Origin: Nelumbo lutea
Taxonomy: Eukaryota > Streptophyta > Magnoliopsida > Proteales > Nelumbonaceae
Assembly (NCBI GenBank): GCA_022828595.1
Contig: JAKGHH010000007.1
Span: 32,302,356 to 32,366,355 of the forward strand
DNA: 64,000 bases
Direction of reading: 5' to 3'
Shown here: positions 1 to 11,054 of the stretch, piece by piece
Layout: each line of letters begins with the position of its first letter
Position numbering within the stretch: the stretch's first letter is position 1
Made by a program: the position numbers and the translations under genes
The notes under the pieces: model-generated
Seen by the model: only the letters and a program-made list of their open reading frames with translations
The model's database searches: none
Told to the model about the DNA's origin: nothing

Positions 1-110
1 GAAACAATTTTTACTGCCCATCAACTCTTTCTTCTCTTCTTTCTCTCTTTTCTATATTCTAAATTCCATTGTAGATCAACAAACATGGTATCATAATTTG
101 TTGACCTAGT
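1..110 (+). repeat. Possible end of a truncated copia LTR with a primer-binding-like site
   Basis: A pyrimidine-rich stretch ends in ...aacaaaca and is followed at about 86 by tggtatcataatttg. Copia LTRs usually end in CA followed by TGGTATCAGAGC, complementary to initiator tRNA-Met, and the same pattern occurs at several other places in this window. The match here stops after TGGTATCA and the second LTR is not visible, so this could be chance. Its link to the copia remnant starting near 322 is inferred from order and strand only. Confidence 0.3.
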
Positions 111-321
111 GGTCTAGTGTTTGATTGTCATCACCCCCATCATAATTAATTAAGTTTTAGCACAAGATATTGGTGGGCCTGTGCTTGTCCATTCTTCAAG
201 CCCGATGGACTTTTGCATGAGAGAGCATGTTAGAGAATAAAAACCTACTTAGGGACCTCATCTAATAGCTTAAGCTCTTAGGTTGAATGATTGTTTGAGA
301 TGTACATGGATATTACTTGTT

Positions 322-1702
322 AAAATGTCATGTAGAAGTACCACAGACAAACAATGATATTCTGTAAAATGATTGAAACATGTTTGGCAAATGAATTAAG
401 CAGTTTCGCTTGGACAATGCAGCTAAGTACTTTGAGAGCTCCTTGAATATGTTTTTGGAAGAAGTGGGTGTGCTACATCAATCTTCATGTGCTTGTACTC
501 CTCAACAAAATGGGGTTACTAAGTGCATGAATGTTTATTGGAGGCCACTTGGGCCTTGTTATTTTAGTATAAGGTGCCTAAGAATCATTGGTCTTAGGTG
601 GTTCTTATAGCCTCATATCTGATACATAGGATGCTATCCAGGGTGTTGGGCATGCAAACTCCGTTCTCTATCCTTTTGTCTTGTTCAAGATGACTTTCCT
701 TTGCCTTCCAAAGTCTTTGGGTGTGTTTGTTTTATTCATGTTAAGGGTCCTAAATAGACAAAGTTGGAACTAGGGCTATCTGTGGTGTCTTTCTTGGGTA
801 CTCTCTTACACAAAAGTGCTACTAGTGTAATGATCTTGTATTTGGGAAAAAGTTTGTAACCAAAGATGTGGTCTTCTTTGAGTCTCAATCCTTTTTTCAA
901 TCTCCCAAAGATCCTCTTTAGGGAGAGACTAGTAGGGTGGAAGAAGATTCTTCCTCTCCTCCTTTTGTGCCATTATCCATTACTAGTCTTCCATCTTCTT
1001 TCCCTAACCCTCCTAGTTCTGACACTTGTCCAGGTGAATTTGGTGAGACTCCTATTAATTTTATCACTGCTCCTAGTATAGGGGATGATGCAGATGGTGG
1101 TGATGCCAATCTTGAACAACCAAAGGAGTTGAGAACCTTTCATAGAAAAAGGAAAAGGGATCCTCCATCTTGTCATGACAACTTACTGGACTCTAATAAA
1201 TCTAATCCTGTGGATCCGAGTAACCTTGTTTCTGATGTTTCACCTCCTATTTCAAACTTGGATCTTCCCATTGCTCAAAACCTGCTTGTGACATCCCATT
1301 GCTAAATTTGTTTCTTATTCTAGTTTGTTCTTTGTTATTGCTCTTTTATGTTCATTCTTTCTTTTGTCCATGTTTCTTCTAGGTACTCAGAAAGTTTTAA
1401 TTGATCCTAAATGAAGAGAAGCAATGAATGAAGAAATGGGGGCTTTGGCGAAAGCCAAAATGTGTGAATTAGTAGATCTACCAGAGGAAATGAGCACTGT
1501 GGGTTGTAAATGGGCGTCCATGGTGAAGTATAAGGCAGATGGTTTAGTGGAAAGATATAAAACCAAGTTAGTAGCAAAAGGTTTTATATAGAAGGAAAAG
1601 ATTGATCACAAGGAGACGTTTGCCCTAGTTGCAAACTTTAACACCATTCATTTTCTGCTGTCCTTAGTAGGCAATTATTCATGGGAACTACATCTAGAGC
1701 AA
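322..1702 (+). pseudogene. Decayed Ty1/copia pol fragment (integrase to reverse transcriptase)
   Basis: Translation shows the integrase core end, with the DNA-binding-loop sequence LDNAAKYFES and the CTPQQNGV block that in intact copias carries the last catalytic Glu. Here it reads NGVTKCMN instead of NGVxERKN, so the Glu is gone. A spacer region at 866-1305 follows, ending in the dispersed SNLDLPIAQ motif typical before copia RT. The RT start lies at 1420-1700 (VGCKW, YKTKLVAKGF). Several stops and frameshifts occur. The fragment ends abruptly at about 1702, before the catalytic YVDD box, so it is a dead remnant. It is similar to, but not the same copy as, Copia-2 at 16361-21831. Confidence 0.8.
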
Positions 1703-2879
1703 TAAAGTGGGTCAGGCTGCTTGTGGGCCGATAGACCTGGCCACTGTAGCAAGTGGGCCATGCTAGGACCAGCCCAAACCCTTCTGCCATGCCGAGCTTG
1801 GGTTTTGAGGCTCACTGACAAGCATGACATGTCATGAAAAAGTGGGCTGTGCCCTCTCTTGTATTTGTTCTTTGTTTTTCAAAAAATAAATTATTGTTGT
1901 TTATAAATTAAATACTTAAGGATGTGTTGATGTGAAAACTGGTAATTGTGGTTATCTGGTGTTCATGATCCCCTTTAAATGGATCTGGCTTGGCATTTGG
2001 AAGATTAGAAGGTAAAGAATTGCAGAAAGTAGGGTTAGGATGCTAATGTTTGCTATTTCTGTTGGGGGTAGGATGTTGATATTTGCTGTCTGGTGCCATT
2101 TTCCATGATATGATACTTTGTTGTTGTTAGATTTTTGGTAGGCAAATGGGCTAGACAACAGGGGTAGCCCTCCTCAAAACCCCAAGCCCCCCAACCTGGG
2201 TGAAGACTTGATTCTAGGTTTGCTACCACCACCCATAGACTTTAATAGCAAGCTATTCATTACCATAAGGATAAAATATCCTTTTAGAGCTCAAGGATGA
2301 TTAACCTGACTTAATCATATATTTGGTGTAGTTAATCTTTAGAGGCCATTACTTGGTGTAATTGTAAAATATGGGCTGCCAAGCATGAGAACACAGGTTC
2401 AAGTCTGTGGGTGGCCACTTTGTGTAAAAAATGCCAAAGGTTAGGACTGTACCCTTTCTACCCCTCCCAAGACCCCAGATAGCTGGGACAAACAGTGGGC
2501 ATTGTCCTTTTTAGTTAATCTGTACCTATCAAAATGTTGAATGAATAAAAATAAACTAACTTCAAAAGCTCAAGCAGGACATTATAAATCGGTTTGCTGC
2601 TCATGGTATTGAGTTACAACAAAACTAGGATGATCGCTAGTATGCATTGTTATCCTGATCATTTGTAAATTAAATAGAAGTCTACAACAAGAAAAGGCAG
2701 GTCATGTGGGCTGTGCTTTTCTTGTTAGACCTCACTTACATTGTATAGTATTATGCATTATGCCATATAGAACAATTTGTTATTATATGGATGCATTTAC
2801 ATGATCAGTTAATTGGAATACATTACTTGTGCCAAGGGCATTGCTGCAGTTTGATTTCAGTTGGCTGCTTATCTTGCAG
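1703..2879. other. Non-coding repeat-like DNA, no gene seen
   Basis: No credible reading frame is present. The phrase at 1705-1850 (gtgggtcaggctgcttgtggg and nearby gggctgtgcc) and a similar phrase near 2700 (caggtcatgtgggctgtgc) look like diverged copies of a dispersed non-autonomous transposon, but clear terminal repeats could not be fixed. Confidence 0.4.
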
Positions 2880-2931
2880 TTTATAGGGAATTTCCAGGAA
2901 ACATGTGGCATCAGAACTGGATGGGGTTCTG
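2880..2931 (+). other. Exon-like segment with canonical splice sites, gene not recognised
   Basis: A pyrimidine-rich acceptor (cttatcttgcag) precedes 52 bases and a strong donor gtaagt follows. Two frames are open; the more protein-like reads YREFPGNMWHQNWMGF. I do not recognise the protein. It may be an exon of a host gene on the plus strand whose other exons lie outside or are separated by the retrotransposons. It may equally be chance, since 52 bases are too few for coding evidence. Confidence 0.2.
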
Positions 2932-3408
2932 GTAAGTGAAATTTGACTTGTTATTTTCTTTTACTCCTTCCCCTCCTAATTTAAATGAAAAATATCTTAA
3001 TTTAGCATCCAAAAATTGCCATTAGGAGTGGTATACAAATATGCATAGGCATATAATGTCTATTAGCTTTATTTTTACTTAAGAATTGCATTTTGTTGAT
3101 TAAGAAGGATGGAAAAGGCTGGGATAGAGAGTGATAGAAAGCATATTAACAGTGACCGAAAGATCTAGAATATAAGGGATTAGGGACCTAAACCACAGGT
3201 ATTCATCCCTCCTTCAGGCTTATGCAAGAGAAAAAAGAGTATTTTATCCATCCAAAATGAAGTTGCTCATGTAGGAAGAGGATGTAATTGTTGATTAAAC
3301 GGTTGAACTCAGCAATCAATTCCCTGGGGAGAGGCTTAACAAAAAAATTGCCTGTGGGGAGAGTAGTTAGAAGATCAACAAAAGTGGCTAGGTTTCCGAG
3401 ATACTTTT
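2932..3408. other. Non-coding DNA up to the Copia-1 insertion site
   Basis: No gene is seen. The last five bases (ctttt, 3404-3408) are the left target-site duplication of Copia-1. The same five bases resume at 8527-8531, so the pre-insertion sequence reads from 3408 into 8532. Confidence 0.5.
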
Positions 3409-3779
3409 TGTAGAGAACACTGATGTGGGCCCCACAGCTACGGTCCCACTGTGTTCGTAGGGTAGAAGGTGTTCTAGTCTTCCTAGGGTTAGCTGTTGGT
3501 CATTTAGTTGTTTCAGTTGTTATTTGTTTCAGTCTTATTTTGCTTTATTTGTTATGTAAAGACTAAGGGCAGATCTGTCCTTTCCATGTAATGAGCATAA
3601 CCTATAAATATTAAATAAAGTGGCGGTGGCAGAATATGGAGATACTGTCCTTCCTTTCAAATCTTGTCTTCTACTGCTCTCTCTACTCTCTCTTTCTCCT
3701 CTTTCCTCTATACTTTCTCTCCTTTTCGAACCTGAAATTTATTAGTGCTCAAGACTGATAGCAGTCTTGAACATCTACA
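3409..3779 (+). repeat. Copia-1 5' LTR
   Basis: This 371-bp TG...CA repeat holds a TATA-like stretch (cctataaatattaaataaag, about 3601-3620) that probably is the core promoter, followed by a CT-rich transcribed part. It is directly followed by the primer-binding site at 3780 matching the initiator-Met-tRNA type. Confidence 0.95.
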
Positions 3780-4627
3780 TGGTATCAGAGCCAAGTTAGG
3801 GTTTCTCATGTGAGTCTAGTACCAACCGACCACATGAGAATCTCCTAGGACTGGAAGCTGAAAAGGTGGAGTTCGCAGACTGATTCTTGGAGATCGCCAG
3901 AAGGGCTAGCAGCTGTTGAAGGCTTGTCACGGTTGCAAAGTGTTGGTGGTCAGGAAGGATCAGAGAAGACTAGGGTTCGGGTAACCTTGGAAGGCAGCGA
4001 ACATTTTTTCCTTGTAAGTTATTTATTTTCTAAGAGAAGTTCTATCAGAGAAGATAGGTTGGACCTATCTGGAGAGGGTGGCCGAACCATTCTAGGGTTT
4101 TCTCCCTTAGATTCTCTAGGGTTTTACAGCAAACCCTATTGTTGGGCCGAACTGCCTTAGCTTTGTTTCTCTCTGCTCTAGGGTTTGAAAGTGATCTTGC
4201 GGCAAGCCCTATTGTTAGACTGAACCTTGCGATCTACCTGAAGTTGTCCTCAAGTTTGTAGTTAGCATTGATCAGATTCTAGGGTTTCATATTAACCCTA
4301 CAGCAAGTCTATCTATACGGTACTGATTGGATTATGCAACTGAACTGTTCACTTTAAGGACTGATTAAAACCCTAATTCTGCCAAGCATATCAGACCTTC
4401 TTCTAAGCTGTTTTCAGTCTTTTGGGGTTTCCGAACTCTTTTTAAGGGGTGAGAACTCTACGGACAGCTGCTGTTGTGTTTGCTAGTTGGTTTCAGATCA
4501 GAGTTATCCCGGTTTTGTGCACATACACTGTGAATACAGATCGGCCCTACACTGTGTTTGGTTGTGATTGATAGTCCAAGTGCTGTTCTTTGACTGTAGT
4601 AACCCTAAAAATTGATACTACTGGATC
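3780..4627 (+). other. Copia-1 primer-binding site and leader with gag 5' part missing
   Basis: The primer-binding site tggtatcagagccaag lies at 3780. The following ~840 bases resemble the untranslated leader of related elements, with repeated tctagggttt phrases and no gag-like protein. A short open frame at 3924-4160 has no recognisable domain. Since the zinc knuckle appears almost immediately afterwards, most of the gag coding region has been deleted. Confidence 0.65.
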
Positions 4628-4813
4628 TTGAACGAAATGGAGTTTAAAAATCAGGCCAAAGGCAGTTTTGGGAACAGAAGTTATGTGGTATATGAGCATT
4701 GTAAGAAACCCAAACACACAAAAGAAACATGTTGGAAGCTGCATCCTCATTTGGTTCCGGCAAAGTTGAGAAGCAAGAAGGGTAATGCTCATGTGGCCGT
4801 GAATACTGATTAA
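4628..4813 (+). pseudogene. Copia-1 gag C-terminal remnant with broken zinc knuckle
   Basis: The frame ends in a CCHC nucleocapsid knuckle region reading VVYEHCKKPKHTKETCW. In intact copias this is C-x2-C-x4-H-x4-C. Here the first Cys is Tyr, so RNA binding by this knuckle would be lost. The upstream gag body is absent and the frame ends at 4813, before the protease. Confidence 0.8.
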
Positions 4814-4989
4814 GCATCCTCGTCCGGCACAAGAGGCACATTCTTAGAGACCTTAGCTGCAGTTCGGGCTACCCTTATACAGTTGGAAAAGGAAGTTGGG
4901 AACTCAGCTCAGCCACGGCAGTCACCATTAGCCCCTGCCACATCTGCTTTCACACATTCAGGTACTTGAGCCTGAGCCCACCATGCCTC

Positions 4990-6720
4990 AGCTCCAGGTA
5001 CTACTGAACCCTGTTGGGTAATAGATTCAGGTGCATCCGACCATATGACTAGCTTGCCTTCATTGTTTACCACTTATCATTTATCTCTTGTCCCCATTTC
5101 TGGCAAGGGTGACATCAAGCTATCGGATACCATCTCCTTGTCTTCTGTCTTAAATGTTCATAAGCTTGATACTAACCTTCCTTCAGTCAGTAGTATTACC
5201 AAACACATGAATTTCTCAGTAACTTTCTTCCCTGACCGGTGTGTTTTTCAAGACCTGAAGACGAAGAAGGTGATTGGGACTGGCCGTGAGACGAATGGGA
5301 TCTATCTGCTCGGGGAGAGTTCTCGTCGGGAAGAGTCAGTAGATAAGAAGTCACTTGTTTCCCAGAGTGTGAGTTCGGTTATGCTTTGGCATAACTGATT
5401 GGGTCATTTGTCTTTTCGGTCCTTAAAGAGTCTATTTCCTAATTTGTTTAAGTCTGTTGAGTTGTCCCAGTTGCAATGTGAAAGCTGTGAGTTTGCCAAA
5501 CATTGTAGAAACTCTTATTCATTGAGTAATAAAAGGAGTAATCATCCTTTTGATCTTGTGCATACGGATGTTTGGGGGCCATATCATATCCCTTCTATGG
5601 GTGGGTATAGATATTTTTTGTTATTTGTTGATGACCATACTTGGTTTTCTTGGGTTTATCTTATGCGTTCACGTGATGAGGTTCCCGCTTTAACCCGAAC
5701 CTTTCACCAAACATCTTACCTTCTTAATCATGGGGTTATCCACCAAAGCACTTGCCCCCATACACCTCAGCAGAATGGGGTTGCAGAAAGGAAGAATAGG
5801 CACATCTTGGAGGTGGCTAGAAGTATTATGTTTACCTCCAATGTCCCTATTCGCTTCTAGGGTGATGCTATCCTCACGGCAGTATATCTTATTAATCGGG
5901 TTCCTTCCCGGGTTCTTGATATGTCATATCCTTTTTCCCTTCTATACCCAGATGAGGAGTTGTTCACTGTTCCCCTTAAAACATTTGGTTGTACCTGTTT
6001 TGTTCAGCTTCTCGGACCTCATCATTCCAAGTTCGAACCAAAAGCCTCCAAATGCATTTTTCTTGGTTATGCACAAACTTAAAGGGGTTATTGCTGCTAT
6101 GATCCTGTCTCGGGGAAAAGATTTGTCTCAATGGATGTCACTTTCTTTGAGGAGACACCCTATTATTCTCGGGTTTCTCCTCAGGGGGAGGGCAATGCAA
6201 GTTGGGATTTGGTCACTTTCTTCAGGGGGAAAGCAGTGCGAGTCGGGATTTGGGTCACTTTCTTCAGGGGGAGCGCAGTGAGGGTAGAGTGATGAGGGCT
6301 ACAATAGTGAGGGTGGTCAGAGGAATCGGGAGTTGAGGGTCTATCACAGGCGATGCAGGCAGGTTGATCCCGGTCATCAGCAGGACAGGCCAGCTCCAAT
6401 CTCTTTTGCGGCTCCAAGTCCAGGTATTACAGTCCCAAGGCTCATAGAGACTTCTTCCACTGTTGCCACTTCACCTCCTACAGATGACCTTAACCTTCCC
6501 ATTGTCGTCCGTAAGGGGAAACGACATAGTACCACATCTACGACTCACTGTATTTCCCAGTTTTTATCCTATGGTTGCCTATCTCCCACCTACAGGTCCT
6601 ATCATACTTCCGTTGCCAATGTCCCTTTTCCAAGAACAGTGCAAGAAGCCCTATCCGTCCCGGAGTGGAGAGGTGCAATGCAAGTTGAAATGGATGCCCT
6701 GTTGATAAATAATACCTAGG
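4990..6720 (+). pseudogene. Copia-1 protease and integrase region, disrupted
   Basis: The aspartic protease active site is readable as WVIDSGASDHMTS at about 5015, and the pre-integrase spacer ends in CVFQDLKTKKVIGTGRE. The integrase HHCC zinc region follows at about 5385-5520 (a histidine pair, then CESC and KHCR), then the first catalytic Asp (FDLVHTDVWGP, about 5550). A deletion removes the segment with the second Asp: the frame passes from TFHQTSYL straight into NHGVIHQS. The Glu block NGVAERKNRH is kept. A stop at 5858 ends the frame. The remaining linker up to 6720 is in other frames and ends in the NLPIVVRKGKR spacer typical before RT. Confidence 0.85.
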
Positions 6721-8070
6721 AGCTAGTTGATTTGCCCAAAGGAAAGAAATTAGTTGGATGCAGATGGGTATTTACTGTGAAGCACAATGTGGATGGTTCC
6801 ATTGAGAGGTACAAAGCTCGGCTAGTTGCAAAAGGGTTCACTCAGACTTATGGTATATATTACTTGGAGACATTTGCCCCGGTAGCCAAGATGACCACCA
6901 TTCGAGTTCTATTATCTCTTGCAGCAAGCCACACTTGGCCTTTGTACCAAATGGACGTTAAAAATGCCTTTCTGAATGGGGACTTGCAGGAAGAGGTTTA
7001 CATGTAGTTGCCTCCTGGATTCTATGATACAGAGGCAGGTAAGAAGGTCTGCCAGCTCAATAAGGCATCGTATGGTTTGAAGCAGTCACCTAGAGCTTAG
7101 TTCGACAGATTCGGACTAGCCCTTGAGAAGTTCGGTTATGTACAGGCCCAGTCAGATCATACACTGTTCATCAAGAGGGTGGAGTCCTCTCTGACACTAC
7201 TTGCAGTATATGTTGATGATATTGTGGTGACAGGAAATGATAGCCATGAGATTGAGTCCCTCAAACAGCTCCTTCATCAAGAGTCTGAGGTGAAAGATCT
7301 TGGTGCACTACGGTATTTTTTGGGTATTGAGGTTGCTAGATCTAAACAGGGGATCTTTGTCTCTCAGAGGAAATATGTTCTAGATCTGTTGGCAGAAACT
7401 AGAAAGCTATGTGTCAAACCTGCGGATACACCCATTGAACAGAACCATAGGATTAGTGTAGAAAGTGGGGAGCCTCTTGAAGACAAGGTTATGTTCCAGC
7501 GATTAGTGAGAAAGCTCCTATATCTATGCCTCACTTGGCCAGATATCAGCTATGCAGTTAGTGTTGTCAGTAAGTACATGCATTCTCCTAGAACCATGCA
7601 CTTTCTAGCAGCAGAAAGAATATTAGCATACTTGAAGAGATGCCGAGTAGAGGTATACTGTTCAAGACAATGGCCACATGAAGGTGGAGGTCTATATGGA
7701 TGCCGATTGGGCTGGAAGTGTTGATGATAGAAGGTCTACCTCTGGATATTGTGCTCTTGTGGGAGGTAACTTGGTCTCTTGGAGGAGTAAGAAACAGAGT
7801 GTTGTTTCCCGATCTAGTGCTGAAGCTGAATACAGGTCAATGGCTAATGGAGTGGCTGAAATTCTTTGGCTGAGATCCCTACTTGAGGAGTTGGGTATTG
7901 AGTATGAGAAGCCCCTGATGCTGTATTGTGATAATCAAGCGGCTATTAATATTTTACCCAACCCGGTACAGCATGACAGAACTAAACATATTGAGGTTGA
8001 TCGACATTTTGTACGAGAGAGGGTCTCATCACAAGAAGTGTGTCTCCCGTACATCACCTCCAACATGTAG
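6721..8070 (+). pseudogene. Copia-1 reverse transcriptase and RNase H, with stops
   Basis: RT motifs are visible: [38 protein letters not shown], then an in-frame stop after EEVYM (7005), and the catalytic YVDDIVVTGND at about 7210. The RNase H part (7678-8070) shows YMDADWAGSVDDRRSTSGYC, SSAEAEYRSM and LYCDNQAA, i.e. the usual Asp/Glu/Asp set. Breaks include stops at 7005 and 7098 and a frameshift near 7650-7690. The last frame stops at 8070, some 75 bases before the polypurine tract, where the ADILTK-like end is read in another frame. Confidence 0.9.
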
Positions 8071-8155
8071 CTGGCAGATATCCTCACCAAAGCTGTACCA
8101 CGGAAGAAGCTAGAGGCGGATCTATCCAAACTATCATTCCCAACTTGAGGGGGAG

Positions 8156-8526
8156 TGTAGAGAACACTGATGTGGGCCCCACATCTACGATCCCACTATG
8201 TTCGTAGGGTATAAGGTGTTCTAGTCTTCCTAGGGTCAGCTGTTGGTCATTTAGTTCTTTAGTTGTTATTTGTTTCAGTCTTATTTTGCTCTATTTGTTA
8301 TGTAAAGACTAAGGGCAGATCTGTCCTTTCCATGTAATGAGCATAACCTATAAATATTAAATAAAGTGGCGGCGACAGAATATGGAGATACTGTCATTCC
8401 TTTCAAATCTTGTCTTCTACTGCTCTCTCTCTACTCTCTCTTTCTCCTCCTTTCTCTATTCTTTCTCCTTTTTTGAACCTGAAATTTATTAGTGCTCAAG
8501 ACTGATAGCAATCTTGAACAACTACA
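8156..8526 (+). repeat. Copia-1 3' LTR
   Basis: This 371-bp partner of the LTR at 3409-3779 begins TGTAGAGAAC right after the polypurine tract and ends CTACA. It is followed by the target duplication ctttt at 8527-8531. Confidence 0.95.
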
Positions 8527-8531
8527 CTTTT

Positions 8532-9059
8532 CTTGGGGGAAGAGGACCAAGTTTGTGTTTAGGCAGTTGGAAGAAAGAGAAAGTTATTTGCAAATGAGCA
8601 AGTGAGGATGCCAACTGATGCTGATGCGTTTATGACATGAGTCAATATTTATCTTGCTGAGAGGTTTGGAATCTCTGAAGTATGATGTGGTAGGGACTCT
8701 AGCATTTAGGGGGAATGACTGACAGAAGCTTGAGGAAGGGTTTGTTGAAGGTTCTAGAGGCAGGGGCAGAAGGGGGAAGGTACAGCTTGATCCCTTCAAT
8801 AAGTTTATTAGATTGGGAAGGAGGGGCATTTGGGGGGTTAATTGTGTTTTTGGTTTGCTGGAGGTGTTTCTATGCTTTTGTGTCTCTTATTAGATTTTTG
8901 GGGCTATTTGATAGGTTGGGTTGGAGGGTTGCTATTTGATATTCTTGGTGGAGTTGTCTAGCCAGTAGGGGTCAGAGGGTTGGGGTTTTTCCCATCTGCT
9001 GTATAGAGGTTATTGTACAGGGCATGTGAATGTCTGAGTGTGGCTTCCTTTTACTGTAG
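8532..9059. other. Flank of Copia-1, no convincing gene
   Basis: Short G-rich frames occur on the plus strand, including a GRGRRGKVQLDPF-like peptide near 8755, but no start, stop or domain pattern supports a gene. This could be an old LINE ORF1 or another decayed repeat. I could not assign it. Confidence 0.3.
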
Positions 9060-10140
9060 GGGGTGCAAGTCGGGCACTTGGGCTGGGTTAGCTGGGATTT
9101 AAGTAAACTCTAACCCAAGCTGAGCTGTTGAACCTCCAATCCTAACCCTAATACGACCCATGGTTTTTGGGTTGGGATTGGGCTTGGTTCAGATTGAGTT
9201 TTGGTTGTCCTCACTTTTCTACTTCCTTTTGTCAAATGCTCTTTTTTTCTATACTTGAGGGTTGAAGTCAATTCAGTTTTTTAGCATTATTATATATAAA
9301 ATAACACAGTTATCATGCTTTAGTAAAAGAAAATTTGCCTTTAAAGTTACAACTGTTGACATGCATATAATTCATCAAAAAAAAAAAAAACTGTTGACAT
9401 GCATATAAACACTCGTACGCATATTTATAGATGCATCGTGCATAGTTTCATATATATGTACATGCATATAAACACTCGTAAACATATTTATAGATGCATC
9501 ATGCATAGTTTCATATATATCTACATGCATACATGCATATAATAATTATACATAGAAATATGAAATTAAGTTGGGTTCGAGTTGGCTAAGGCCTCAACCC
9601 TAACCCAACCAGAATAGGGATGCAATTGAATTGAGCTCTAATCAAATAGTTTGGGCTCGAGTTCGATTCTAATTGAGATTGAATTGAGTTTGAACCTCGG
9701 GGTAAGCTCAATTAGTTATTCAAACTCAAGCTCGACCAATAAAAAGTTCATCTTGAAAGCTTGCAAGCCTGGCTCGATTAATGTAAAAATATATTTTATA
9801 ATACATATTATAAAAAATATTTTTATAATCTATGTACAATATAAGAATATCCTATATATTATAAAAATTATATATCATATATATTTATAAAATATAAAAA
9901 TATATTCATTTTCGAGCTTTCTAGCCAAACTTGAGCTCATCGAGTATTTAATCAAACTTAGCTCAAACCAGAAAATATAGTTTGAATCGAATTAAAACTC
10001 GAACTCGAACTCAAACCTAGTAATATTTTAGTCCAAGTGAGCCAAAATGCCAAAGTTCGGCTTGACTCGCTCGATTGCACCCATAAACCTAAAGTTAAGT
10101 TGGGTTCATACTTTCAACCCTAACCCAAACTTCAAGTCGA
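9060..10140. mobile_element. Nested inverted-repeat (MITE-like) DNA
   Basis: The inner part, about 9617-10085, starts gggatgcaattgaattgag. Its right end, read on the other strand, is gggtgcaatcgagcgagt, so it is an approximate terminal inverted repeat. Its centre (9780-9905) is almost pure A/T with repeated atataaaa phrases. It sits inside an outer pair of Gly/Thr-rich phrases: gggtgcaagtcgggcac at 9060, and gttcgacttgaagtttgggt read on the minus strand near 10135. Both pairs are diverged, so exact ends and target duplications are uncertain. No transposase is encoded. Confidence 0.4.
9397..9522 (+). repeat. 63-bp tandem repeat, two full copies plus a start of a third
   Basis: Units at 9397-9459 and 9460-9522 begin acatgcatataaacactcg and share atttatagatgcatc and tgcatagtttcatatatat. 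They differ at only a few positions, and the unit start acatgcat recurs at 9523. Each unit holds several ATGCAT palindromes. It is non-coding. Confidence 0.9.
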
Positions 10141-10429
10141 ACAGGCATGATACCTAAAAAGCTGATAGCCAATCAACCAGTATCACTATCACAGAACTGG
10201 TATTCATCAAATTTCATGGAGGGGTGGGTGCTTCTGATTGGTCAAAGTTCTTTGGTGGTATACCCTTCTGGCATCATAGAAATTTCCATATATAATATAG
10301 ATTATACACTCAAAGGGGCAAAATTGTAAAATAGGCATTATTCAGAGAGGTTCCAACATTCAGAATATTGAGTGGATACATAACTTCAGATAAGCAGAAA
10401 CATTATTTTTGATGGTTGAGAAATCAGAA

Positions 10430-10617
10430 CTGTTCTTAAGAACTTTTTTTATTTTCAGAGATCAGAGTTCAAACTTAGCGAATGCCACCTAACACTGTTA
10501 TAGATCTATCCTTAGTCCTGGCCGGCATTCCCCATTCTAAAGCACTTCTGTTCATACCAATCCTTGCAAAATTATCTGCCAAGCTGTTGGCCATCCTTGG
10601 AATCCACCTCAAAAAAT
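10430..10617 (-). pseudogene. LINE RNase H 3' fragment
   Basis: On the minus strand the translation reads MANSLADNFARIGMNRSAL. This matches the end of the C-terminal RNase H in the plant LINEs elsewhere in the window (e.g. ANGIADTLAKQG at about 59000) and includes the last catalytic Asp (ADNFA). It is a severely 5'-truncated copy. Confidence 0.6.
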
Positions 10618-11054
10618 TCTTGGATCTTTACCAGTAAAAGCCTAAAATAAACATAAGTAAAATTTATATGATAGGATGTCTCAAAACACATTAGTAAGAA
10701 TATTACAAGAAGGTGCTTGCCTTGTAATTTTTGTTACCTACGTGTCTCCTTATTACCTAGATGGGTGTCTTTTCAATAGAATCCATAATGTTTAGACTAA
10801 GCACCTTTGGTATGCCTTGTTGCCTAGGCAACATGTTGGCAACTAGGTCATCATCTGCTATATCTTCAGCTTCAAACCTTATTCTTCTTTACTTACACTT
10901 TAAGGGTTAATTAAAAAGTATAATAAAGATCATAGGTTCCAAAGATTTCCAGTAGAGAAGATAAAAACCATAGAATCACTTACCAAGTTGGTAGAAAGAA
11001 GAAACCACTCAAATTCTCATTCATCGATTTGTGAAATCAAAACAAGCATGTATT
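10618..11054. other. Non-coding spacer
   Basis: No gene is seen. A gccttgttgcctaggcaac phrase at about 10816 resembles the ends of the hAT-like MITE at 31363-31892, so part of this may be an old MITE. Confidence 0.3.

Larger units (their letters stand above)
3409..8526 (+). mobile_element. Copia-1: complete-ended but defective Ty1/copia retrotransposon
   Basis: Two LTRs of 371 bp (3409-3779 and 8156-8526) start TGTAGAGAAC and end in CTACA. They are flanked by the identical 5-bp target duplication ctttt (3404-3408 and 8527-8531). A primer-binding site (tggtatcagagcc, 3780) follows the 5' LTR, and a polypurine tract (gagggggag, 8147-8155) precedes the 3' LTR. Order is leader, gag remnant, protease, integrase, RT, RNase H, as in Ty1/copia. 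At about 5.1 kb, with most of gag missing and many stops, it cannot encode its own proteins. The LTRs differ at roughly 5% by eye, so the insertion is fairly old. Confidence 0.95.

Noticed and set aside
5730..6281. Open frame of 183 codons overlapping the Copia-1 integrase
   Set aside because: It is a frame-shifted reading of integrase and linker DNA; the family motifs occur in other frames.
9397..9530. CRISPR-like array
   Set aside because: The 63-bp units are contiguous with no unique spacers, and the DNA is plant nuclear.
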